Shown here piece by piece: positions 5,691 through 10,921 of a stretch of DNA of 10,921 bases (within the stretch, counting starts at the first letter, position 1; each line of letters opens with the position of its first letter). A program made the position numbers and the translations under genes. This DNA comes from Bradyrhizobiaceae bacterium (GTDB lineage: Bacteria; Pseudomonadota; Alphaproteobacteria; Rhizobiales; Hyphomicrobiaceae), in contig CANJPN010000170.1 of assembly GCA_947475855.1 (NCBI GenBank), positions 1 to 10,921 of the forward strand. The letters run 5' to 3'. The notes under the pieces were generated by a model that saw nothing but the letters and a program-made list of their open reading frames with translations, had not been told where the DNA came from and did not search any database.

Positions 5691-5727
5691 TGGAGCGTCT
5701 TTTTTTGCCGGTTGGGCGGACGCTCCA
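5691..5727. repeat. 9-bp inverted repeat with T-rich loop upstream of ctrA
   Basis: TGGAGCGTC (5691-5699) and GACGCTCCA (5719-5727) are perfect inverted copies around a 19-base loop starting with seven T residues. It could be a regulator site or an RNA stem. It follows a GANTC site by zero bases. Confidence 0.5.
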
Positions 5728-5896
5728 AAGGCGTGTGCAGGTTCAGAATTGCGTTCGGATGAGGCGCACCAGGCCAATTGGCGCGGAGCACAACCCATCG
5801 TTGTAGCCTACCGTGCTGTCAGTACGCCGGAAAGTTTAACTGAACGTCCCGCCGTGTTTGATCGGCACAATACATTGTTAGGGTTTGTTAACATCT

Positions 5897-5910
5897 GGAA
5901 GCTAGCTTCC
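5897..5910. promoter_or_regulatory. 14-base perfect palindrome in the ctrA promoter region
   Basis: GGAAGCTAGCTTCC is fully self-complementary and lies 98 bases before the ctrA ATG, close to GTTAAC (5887-5892) and a GANTC site (5922-5926). The position suits an operator for a homodimeric regulator near a ctrA promoter. Confidence 0.45.
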
Positions 5911-6007
5911 TAATCATATGTGAATCGCGCGTAGCGCACCCGAGGTGCGCATTCGAGGGGCTGATGACTGGCCGGTGGCGGCGCCGGGCCGGGACGGAGA
6001 TAACGCC

Positions 6008-6706
6008 ATGAGAGTGCTTCTTATCGAGGACGACAGCGCCACAGCGCAAAGCATCGAACTGATGCTGCAGTCCGAAGGCTTTAACGTCTACACGACTGAT
6101 CTTGGCGAGGAGGGTGTGGACCTCGGCAAGTTTTATGATTACGATATCATTCTGCTCGACCTCAATCTGCCCGATATGAGCGGATACGAGGTTCTGAAGA
6201 CGTTGCGCGTGAGTAAGGTCGCGACACCGATCCTCATCCTGTCCGGCCTCGCCGGCATCGAGGACAAAGTACGCGGCCTCGGTTTCGGGGCGGATGATTA
6301 CATGACCAAGCCATTCCATAAGGATGAGTTGGTTGCGCGAATCCACGCGATCGTCCGTCGATCCAAGGGCCATGCCCAATCGGTCATCGAGACCGGCAAT
6401 CTGCGCGTCAACCTCGACACCAAAACGGTCGAGGTCGAAGGAAATCGCGTCCATCTTACGGGCAAAGAATACCAGATGCTCGAACTGCTCTCGCTCCGCA
6501 AGGGGACGACTCTCACCAAGGAGATGTTCCTCAATCATCTCTACGGTGGAATGGACGAGCCGGAACTCAAGATCATCGACGTGTTCATCTGTAAGCTGCG
6601 CAAGAAGCTGCAGGCGGCGACCGGCGGTCATCATTACATCGAGACAGTCTGGGGGCGCGGCTATGTGCTGCGTGATCCGGGCGATGAAAGCACCGTGGCG
6701 GCCTGA
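6008..6706 (+). CDS. ctrA: Cell cycle response regulator CtrA
   Basis: The 232-residue protein is an OmpR-type response regulator that matches CtrA, the master cell-cycle transcription factor of alphaproteobacteria (231 residues in Caulobacter). The receiver domain (1 to about 118) has acidic pair D8-D9, phospho-acceptor D51 in LLDLNLPD and a conserved lysine in DDYMTKPF. The winged-helix DNA-binding domain spans about 130-225. It ends in Val-Ala-Ala, consistent with the Ala-Ala degron by which ClpXP removes CtrA in Caulobacter. Phosphorylated through the CckA-ChpT relay, CtrA controls division, flagellar, chemotaxis and methylation genes. The ATG at 6008 has GGAGA 7 bases upstream and matches the family N-terminus; an upstream in-frame start at 5945 adds unrelated residues. 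It is a single gene, divergent from fliJ, with a strong terminator. Confidence 0.96.
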   Translation: MRVLLIEDDSATAQSIELMLQSEGFNVYTTDLGEEGVDLGKFYDYDIILLDLNLPDMSGYEVLKTLRVSKVATPILILSGLAGIEDKVRGLGFGADDYMTKPFHKDELVARIHAIVRRSKGHAQSVIETGNLRVNLDTKTVEVEGNRVHLTGKEYQMLELLSLRKGTTLTKEMFLNHLYGGMDEPELKIIDVFICKLRKKLQAATGGHHYIETVWGRGYVLRDPGDESTVAA

Positions 6707-6749
6707 ACCGGCGCACGGAACTTTTGTTCAGCCACTGTGTGCAATATCG

Positions 6750-6775
6750 AGGGGCGCCATCGGCGCCCCTTCTCA
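6750..6775 (+). terminator. Rho-independent terminator of ctrA
   Basis: GGGGCGCC (6751-6758) pairs with GGCGCCCC (6762-6769) around ATC, with a flanking A-T pair, followed by TTCTC. The 8-9 bp GC stem 44 bases past the ctrA stop is a clear termination hairpin, though the T tract is short. Confidence 0.8.
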
Positions 6776-6895
6776 ATTCGGGGCCCATCTCACCGGCGCT
6801 AACGTTCCGCTCGAGAATTTTTCGCCTCGACTCGGTCGCTCTTGATCGTGTTTGCTCGCCCGGGGCACACAGGCCCAGACGCATGGGGCGACACA

Positions 6896-8023
6896 ATGGG
6901 CTCATTGAGCATCGGCATTTGCGGTGGTGGCGTCGGCGGACTTACCGCTGCGCTCGCATTGAAACGGGTCGGACTTGATGTCGTAGTGTTCGAACAGTCG
7001 GCGCAATTCGCCCGCGTCGGCGCCGACCTCAACCTTACGCCGAACGCCGTGCGCGCCCTCGATGGCTTGGGGCTCGCCGAAGCGATCAGGGCGTCGGCAG
7101 CACGCCCGACGCATCGCATCAGCCGTGTCTGGGACACCGGCGAAGAAACCTCGAGATTGGAGATGGCCGACACCGCCGAGCGCGTTTATGGCGCGCCGCA
7201 GTTGACCGTGCACCGGGCCGACTTTCTCAATGCGCTCCGCATGAAGCTACCGCCGAGCGTCATCGAACTCGGCCGGCGCGCAACAGCTATTGGAAACGGT
7301 CCCAATGGCGTCCGTGTGAACTTCGCTGATGGCGGGGCGGTGGATGTCGATGCCCTGATCGGCGCCGACGGTATCCATTCAGTCGCGCGCAATGCCCTGT
7401 TTGGTCCCGAGAGCCCCGAGTTCACGGGGCTTGTTTCGTATCGCTCGGTGGTGCCTCGTGCAAAGCTTTCCATTCCCAATCTCGATGCTTTCACCAAGTG
7501 GTGGGGCCCGACGCCCGATGTCCAGATCGTCACGTTTCCCCTCAATCGCGGCGAGGAGACCTTCATCTTCGCGACCACTCCGCAGGACGACTGGCGCGAG
7601 GAATCCTGGACGCTCAAGGGCGATGTAGATGAATTGCGCCGTGTCTATTCAGGCTTCCATCCGGAGGCCCGCGCGTTGCTGGACGCCTGCACCGAGGTCA
7701 CCAAATCGGCGCTTTATGTTCGCAAGCCGATGGCCCAATGGTCCGTTGGCCGCACGACGTTACTGGGGGACGCTTGCCACCCCATGGTGCCGTTCATGGC
7801 CCAAGGTGCGTGCATGGCAATCGAGGACGCGGTAGTTCTTGGCCGAGCGCTCGAAGGCGTCGATGCAACAAGCATCGCTACTGCGTTCAAGCGGTACGAG
7901 GAAGCCCGCAAGGATCGCACTGCCCGTGTGCAGCAAGGCTCTCGCGGCAACGAATGGCTGAAGCAGGGCGGCAATGCAGACTGGGTTTACGGCTACGATG
8001 CCTGGCAGACGGCATTGGCCTGA
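6896..8023 (+). CDS. FAD-dependent aromatic monooxygenase, NicC / salicylate hydroxylase-like
   Basis: The 375-residue protein is a group A flavoprotein hydroxylase. It has the FAD Rossmann motif GxGxxG at residues 10-15 with an acidic E33 at the end of the second strand, the DG motif in IGADGIHS (155-162), and the GD motif with G291-D292 followed by H295-P296. These enzymes hydroxylate aromatic rings using NAD(P)H and O2 in the cytoplasm. Overall sequence, including the HPMxPxMAQGACMAIEDA stretch and a C-terminal WVYGYD, resembles 6-hydroxynicotinate 3-monooxygenase (NicC), as I recall it. The NicC active-site His47 appears as Asn46 here, so the substrate may differ. ATG 6896 was chosen because the fold begins there and GGGG lies about 8 bases upstream; the TTG at 6842 adds 18 unrelated residues. 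No other catabolic gene is adjacent. Confidence 0.85.
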   Translation: MGSLSIGICGGGVGGLTAALALKRVGLDVVVFEQSAQFARVGADLNLTPNAVRALDGLGLAEAIRASAARPTHRISRVWDTGEETSRLEMADTAERVYGAPQLTVHRADFLNALRMKLPPSVIELGRRATAIGNGPNGVRVNFADGGAVDVDALIGADGIHSVARNALFGPESPEFTGLVSYRSVVPRAKLSIPNLDAFTKWWGPTPDVQIVTFPLNRGEETFIFATTPQDDWREESWTLKGDVDELRRVYSGFHPEARALLDACTEVTKSALYVRKPMAQWSVGRTTLLGDACHPMVPFMAQGACMAIEDAVVLGRALEGVDATSIATAFKRYEEARKDRTARVQQGSRGNEWLKQGGNADWVYGYDAWQTALA

Positions 8024-8282
8024 CTGTGTGGTGGTTCTTCCGAGTGCCAGTCACGATCACTTCGCCGAGACATGCCGGCAATTCCGGATCACGGGATAAA
8101 TGGATGATGACCATTGAGCGCAAGTCGCGCCACGTTGTCATGTCCGCTTGACGCGGCTGCAAACGCGGCTCGGCGTGAGCGCGACGGCGAAAGCCGAGAC
8201 CCCGTGGTGGGGCGCAACTTTCGCTCAAGCGAATAAGTGCACTGGGCGTTGACGGGCGGTTGCCTGCAAAGTGACTACCAAA
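8024..8282. other. Intergenic region after the monooxygenase, with hairpins
   Basis: No gene is supportable. Two adjacent hairpins stand out: CTCGGC (8169-8174) with GCCGAG (8193-8198), and CCCC (8200-8203) with GGGG (8209-8212). Just before them the octamer ACGCGGCT occurs twice in close succession. They may form the monooxygenase 3' end, but no T tract follows directly, and termination here is uncertain. Confidence 0.35.
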
Positions 8283-8284
8283 TG

Positions 8285-8311
8285 AAAAGGCCGCCCCATG
8301 ACGAGGCGGCC
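8285..8311 (-). terminator. Rho-independent terminator of the cold shock gene
   Basis: On the minus strand GGCCGCC (8311-8305) pairs with GGCGGCC (8295-8289) around a 9-base loop and runs into TTTTCATTT (from 8288 down). It lies about 40 bases past the cold shock gene stop. A perfect 7-bp GC stem with a T tract makes this a good terminator. Confidence 0.8.
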
Positions 8312-8351
8312 CAATCATGTCTGCCATGCCGTATCGCTACGGCAATTGGCA

Positions 8352-8561
8352 TCACGCCTCTTGGATGTTTCCAACGGCGATCTTGCCAGTGCGGCGGTCT
8401 TCCTGCGTGTCGAAGGAAACCTTCTGACCTTCGCGGAGGCCGTTGATGCCAGCGCGCTCGAGGGCGGTAGCGTGGACGAATACGTCCTTCGTGCCGTCAT
8501 CCGGCTGGATGAAGCCGTAGCCTTTTTGATCGTTGTAGAACTTCACGGTGCCAGTCTGCAT
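8352..8561 (-). CDS. cspA: CspA-family cold shock protein
   Basis: The 69-residue protein is a single cold shock domain, the normal size. It has RNP1 as KGYGFIQ (residues 13-19) and RNP2 as VFVHATAL (27-34), the aromatic and basic residues that bind single-stranded RNA and DNA. Such proteins act as RNA chaperones that melt secondary structure, at low temperature or during growth transitions. Alphaproteobacteria usually carry several copies, so the exact paralogue is not fixed by sequence and the symbol is generic. The ATG at 8561-8559 has AGGA about 6 bases upstream. It is a single gene with its own terminator. The upstream leader (8562 to about 8640) contains a small TCACG/CGTGA hairpin (8596-8611), which might matter for cold regulation, but nothing there is clearly a thermosensor. 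Confidence 0.93.
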   Translation of the reverse strand: MQTGTVKFYNDQKGYGFIQPDDGTKDVFVHATALERAGINGLREGQKVSFDTQEDRRTGKIAVGNIQEA

Positions 8562-9027
8562 GGTAGGTCCTTAGTGTAGGTACATATGCTGACGATCACG
8601 CAAAAACGTGAACGAAAGCGGCTAGTCGATATTTGGATAGTTTGAGCGTGGGCCCGACCATGGTGGGGCAAACGGCCTTCAACATTGGGCCAAAATCGTA
8701 TTACTTGGATAGCACGCCAGGATCGTATCGGCAACATCTTTGTTTAACGCTCGTCACTTCACGAGCCCGACGAATCACTCTGGCATATGCAAGTGAGGAT
8801 TCAAAGGGTGTCGCAGCGTTTCAGTTCTTATGCAGTCGCTATGGAGCGCTGTCAGCCGCAAGCCCACAAGTCGAAAGGCCCAGTCGACAGGTCGAGTGAA
8901 GGCCCGTCAGAAGTCGCAACTTCTTGAATCAAGGTGTCGTGATGCCGTTTCCGTCTGATCGGTTGATGTTCTAGGGTACCTGAACTCCCGAAAACGCGTT
9001 CAGCGCAACCGTCCTTCGCCCCCGCAC
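8562..9027. other. Intergenic region between divergent cspA and livG
   Basis: About 466 bases without a credible gene; an 88-codon open frame at 8633-8899 has unremarkable composition and no ribosome site. The left side should hold the cold shock promoter and leader. Further right are GANTC sites at 8772, 8798 and 8925, three close AGTCGA-like hexamers (8869-8874, 8882-8887, 8890-8895), two AAGGCCC copies interleaved with them, and a GTTC-N10-GAAC inverted repeat (8968-8985) 43 bases before livG. No convincing -35/-10 pair is visible for livG. Confidence 0.4.
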
Positions 9028-9756
9028 ATGTCCCCTATTCTTTCCCTCGAAGGCATCCACAAACGCTTCGGCGCGATCGTGATCGCGGACGGGATCGATC
9101 TCGATCTCGCGCAGGGCGAGGCTTTGGGTATCATCGGGCCCAACGGCGCAGGAAAGACGACGCTTTTCGGGATCGTGTCGGGTGCGGTTTCGCCCGATCG
9201 CGGCAGTGTGCTGCTGGCGGGCGAGGACATCACGCGGCTTGCCCCCGAGAGCCGCTGTCGTCGCGGGATTGCTCGGTCGTTTCAGGTGCCGCAGCCGTTC
9301 ACCGGGATGACGGTGTTCGAGAATCTCGTCGTCGCCGCCGCCTTCGGGCGCGGTCGAGCGGAGCGCGACGTATATGGCGCCTGTGCCGGCGTTCTGGAGC
9401 GCTGCGGCCTTGCAGACAAGGCGAACCGGCTTGCAGGTTCACTGACGCTTCTCGACCGCAAGCGTCTCGAGCTGGCCCGGGCTATGAGTGTCGGCCCTCG
9501 TGTCCTGCTGCTCGACGAGGTTGCCGGCGGCCTGACGGAGCACGAGTGCGCGAGCCTCGTAGACCTAGTCAAATCGATCCGTGCGGACGGCGTCTCGGTC
9601 ATTTGGATCGAACACATCGTGCACGCATTGGCCGCAGTCGCCGACCGCATTGCCGTGCTGCACGGCGGGGCGATCATCGCCCAGGGCAAACCGGCCGCGG
9701 TCATTGCCCATCCGCGCGTGCGCGAGATCTACATGGGAATGCCCGCCGATGAGTGA
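9028..9756 (+). CDS. livG: Branched-chain amino acid type ABC transporter ATP-binding protein LivG
   Basis: The 242-residue protein is an ABC ATPase of the hydrophobic amino acid uptake (HAAT) family. Walker A is GPNGAGKTT at residues 37-45, Walker B has LLLDE with D163-E164, and the H-loop is H196 in WIEHI. The usual LSGGQ-type signature is replaced by LTLLD at 139-143, followed by the family's RKRLELARAM. I know this variant from other rhizobial LivG-like proteins, so it is a subfamily trait rather than a mutation. It should power uptake by pairing with LivF on the cytoplasmic face of the LivH-LivM channel. No Shine-Dalgarno is visible before ATG 9028, although the start fits the family. 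It overlaps livF by 8 bases. The substrate could be a branched-chain amino acid, an amide, urea or an aromatic acid. Confidence 0.9.
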   Translation: MSPILSLEGIHKRFGAIVIADGIDLDLAQGEALGIIGPNGAGKTTLFGIVSGAVSPDRGSVLLAGEDITRLAPESRCRRGIARSFQVPQPFTGMTVFENLVVAAAFGRGRAERDVYGACAGVLERCGLADKANRLAGSLTLLDRKRLELARAMSVGPRVLLLDEVAGGLTEHECASLVDLVKSIRADGVSVIWIEHIVHALAAVADRIAVLHGGAIIAQGKPAAVIAHPRVREIYMGMPADE

Positions 9757-10477
9757 GCCAGGTACGTCCCCAAAGCTCCTTTCAATCCGCAACCTCGATG
9801 CCTTCTACGGCGATTTCCAGGCCATCTGTGGCATAGATCTCGAGATTGCAGCCGGCGAGGTGATTGCCGTCATCGGCGCCAATGGTGCTGGCAAGAGCAC
9901 GCTGTTGAAATCTATCGCCGGCCTGATCGGCGCGCGAAGGGGCGTCATCGAGTTTGCGGGCGACAGCATCGCAAGCCTCGCTCCCCACATGATCGTCGCA
10001 CTCGGCATCGCACTCGTTCCCGAAGGGCGCCGCCTTTTCCCATCTCTGACCGTAGAGGAAAATTTGTTGATCGGCGGCCAGCTCGGCCGCTCCGGCCCTT
10101 GGTCGCTCGACAGCGTATTCCGCCTCTTCCCGGACCTGAAGGCGCGCCGCGAATTCAAGAGCACGGCATTGTCGGGAGGCCAACAGCAGATGGTCGCCAT
10201 TGGCCGCGCCCTGATGTCCAACCCGAGGCTGTTGTTGTGTGACGAAATTAGCCTCGGCCTCGCGCCGATCGTGGTACGCGAGATCTACGCGCGGCTACCG
10301 GAGATCGTCAGCGAAGGGCTCGCTCTGGTGATCGTCGAGCAGGACATTCAGCAGGCGTTACGGGCGGCCTCACGCGCATACTGTCTTCAGGAAGGATGTG
10401 TAGCGTTGACCGGCAAGGCAGCGGACTTGACGCGTGAGGCGGTCTCGGCAGCCTATTTCGGAATCGATGCACGATGA
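9749..10477 (+). CDS. livF: Branched-chain amino acid type ABC transporter ATP-binding protein LivF
   Basis: The 242-residue protein is the second ATPase of the HAAT transporter. Walker A is GANGAGKST at residues 43-51, the signature LSGGQ at 141-145 is canonical, and Walker B has D165-E166 in LLLCDEISLGLAP, which is typical of LivF apart from a Cys where Leu is usual. The start ATG 9749 lies within the end of livG (ATGAGTGA), so translation is coupled; an upstream in-frame start at 9581 is only livG read in another frame. The stop overlaps the livH start as ATGA. With LivG it forms the heterodimeric motor. Because LivG lacks a standard signature, only the site made by LivG's Walker A and LivF's LSGGQ would be fully canonical. 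Confidence 0.93.
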   Translation: MSEPGTSPKLLSIRNLDAFYGDFQAICGIDLEIAAGEVIAVIGANGAGKSTLLKSIAGLIGARRGVIEFAGDSIASLAPHMIVALGIALVPEGRRLFPSLTVEENLLIGGQLGRSGPWSLDSVFRLFPDLKARREFKSTALSGGQQQMVAIGRALMSNPRLLLCDEISLGLAPIVVREIYARLPEIVSEGLALVIVEQDIQQALRAASRAYCLQEGCVALTGKAADLTREAVSAAYFGIDAR

Positions 10478-10921
10478 CCGAGTGGATCAACACCCTACTG
10501 CAAGGCGTGCTGCTCGGCGGCCTCTATGCGATTTTCGCTGCCGGCCTGTCGCTGATCTTCGGTGTCATGCGGCTCGTCAATATCGCGCATGGCGACATGA
10601 TCGTGCTGGCGGCATATGTCGCGCTGCTGGTGACGACCGCACTCGGCCTCGATCCCGTGAGTTCGATCCTGGTCGTCGCGCCCCTGATGGCCGCGCTCGG
10701 CTATGGGCTGCAGCGGGGCGTGTTGAACCGTACGCTCGGTCCCGATCTTCTGCCGCCGTTGTTGGTCACGTTCGGAATGTCCGTCATCATTCAGAACGGT
10801 CTGCTCGAAATTTTCACGGCCGACAGCCGCAAGCTCGATGCAGGCGCGATCGAGATCGCGAGCATCCGCCTGGCCGAAGGTCTCTCGATCGGCATTCTGC
10901 CATTGTTGCAGCTCGTGCTTG
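10474..10921 (+). CDS. livH: Branched-chain amino acid type ABC transporter permease LivH, 3' truncated
   Basis: This frame begins at ATG 10474, overlapping the livF stop as ATGA, and stays open for 149 codons to the right edge. The visible part has the LivH permease pattern: an N-terminal membrane segment with GVLLGGLYAIFAAGLSLIFG, then MRLVNIAHGDM, which is strongly conserved in LivH, followed by two more hydrophobic segments. Full-length LivH is about 290 residues, so roughly half is present. It forms the inner-membrane channel with LivM, which should follow outside the window, as should the periplasmic substrate-binding protein if it is in this operon. The order livG-livF-livH, with ATPases first, differs from the E. 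coli order livKHMGF but is common in this group. Confidence 0.92.
   Translation, partial: MTEWINTLLQGVLLGGLYAIFAAGLSLIFGVMRLVNIAHGDMIVLAAYVALLVTTALGLDPVSSILVVAPLMAALGYGLQRGVLNRTLGPDLLPPLLVTFGMSVIIQNGLLEIFTADSRKLDAGAIEIASIRLAEGLSIGILPLLQLVL

Larger units (their letters stand above)
5355..6007. promoter_or_regulatory. Divergent fliJ-ctrA control region
   Basis: These 653 bases contain no credible gene and are richer in A/T and homopolymer runs than the flanking genes. Left to right they hold an inverted repeat at 5410-5426, a one-mismatch DnaA box at 5475-5483, a near-consensus CtrA box at 5550-5564, a stem GCACAAAA/TTTTGTGC at 5605-5625 containing a T7 run, a perfect DnaA box at 5659-5667, a GANTC site at 5686-5690, an inverted repeat at 5691-5727, a 10-base palindrome GCCAATTGGC at 5773-5782, a CtrA-like site at 5877-5891, a 14-base palindrome at 5897-5910, and a second GANTC site at 5922-5926. 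The ctrA ribosome site is GGAGA at 5996-6000. Most of the leftward part should serve fliJ and the rightward part ctrA. Confidence 0.7.

Noticed and set aside
5612..5806. 64-codon plus-strand open frame before ctrA
   Set aside because: It runs through T tracts, the DnaA box and an inverted repeat, has no ribosome site and no protein-like composition.
8633..8899. 88-codon plus-strand open frame between cspA and livG
   Set aside because: No ribosome site, no domain, mixed composition, and it crosses the expected cold shock promoter region.
1..10921. CRISPR arrays, transposases, integrases, tRNA or rRNA genes
   Set aside because: No regularly spaced repeats, no transposase or integrase motif, and no cloverleaf or rRNA-like sequence was seen on either strand.

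Overview
The window looks like chromosomal DNA from an alphaproteobacterium of the order Hyphomicrobiales, most likely the Bradyrhizobium/Rhodopseudomonas/Afipia group. The basis is a GC-rich sequence, a 232-residue CtrA with the Caulobacter-type phosphorylation site, a rhizobial-type FliJ, GANTC (CcrM) sites, a paired-hairpin intergenic repeat of a kind I know from Bradyrhizobium-like genomes, and a LivG of the 'LTLLD' subfamily. This is judged from gene content alone. I see no phage, insertion sequence, CRISPR array, tRNA or rRNA.

Positions 1-2112 (+): the 3' end of a propionyl/acyl-CoA carboxylase alpha subunit (biotin carrier domain), overlapped by a gene for an exported protein of unknown function, then a possible terminator, a structured leader and a DUF805 membrane protein. 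Positions 2113-2392: intergenic DNA with a mirror-image pair of hairpin repeats. Positions 2393-3367 (-): a quinone oxidoreductase. Positions 3527-3976 (+): a small lipoprotein. Positions 4033-4677 (-): an exported protein of unknown function, convergent with the lipoprotein and separated from it by a terminator.

Positions 4977-6706: fliJ (-) and ctrA (+) are divergent across a 653-base control region. It holds a perfect DnaA box, near-consensus CtrA boxes, two GANTC sites and several inverted repeats, and is the densest regulatory sequence in the window. ctrA ends at a strong terminator.

Positions 6896-8023 (+): an FAD-dependent aromatic monooxygenase related to 6-hydroxynicotinate 3-monooxygenase. 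Positions 8352-8561 (-): a CspA-type cold shock protein with its own terminator. Positions 9028-10921 (+): livG, livF and the start of livH, a tightly overlapped operon for a branched-chain amino acid type (HAAT) ABC transporter that runs off the right edge.

Most genes are conserved housekeeping or transport functions. The least explained parts are the folded leader of the DUF805 gene, the covarying hairpin pair at 2163-2245, and the fliJ-ctrA control region. I found no clear new multigene system.
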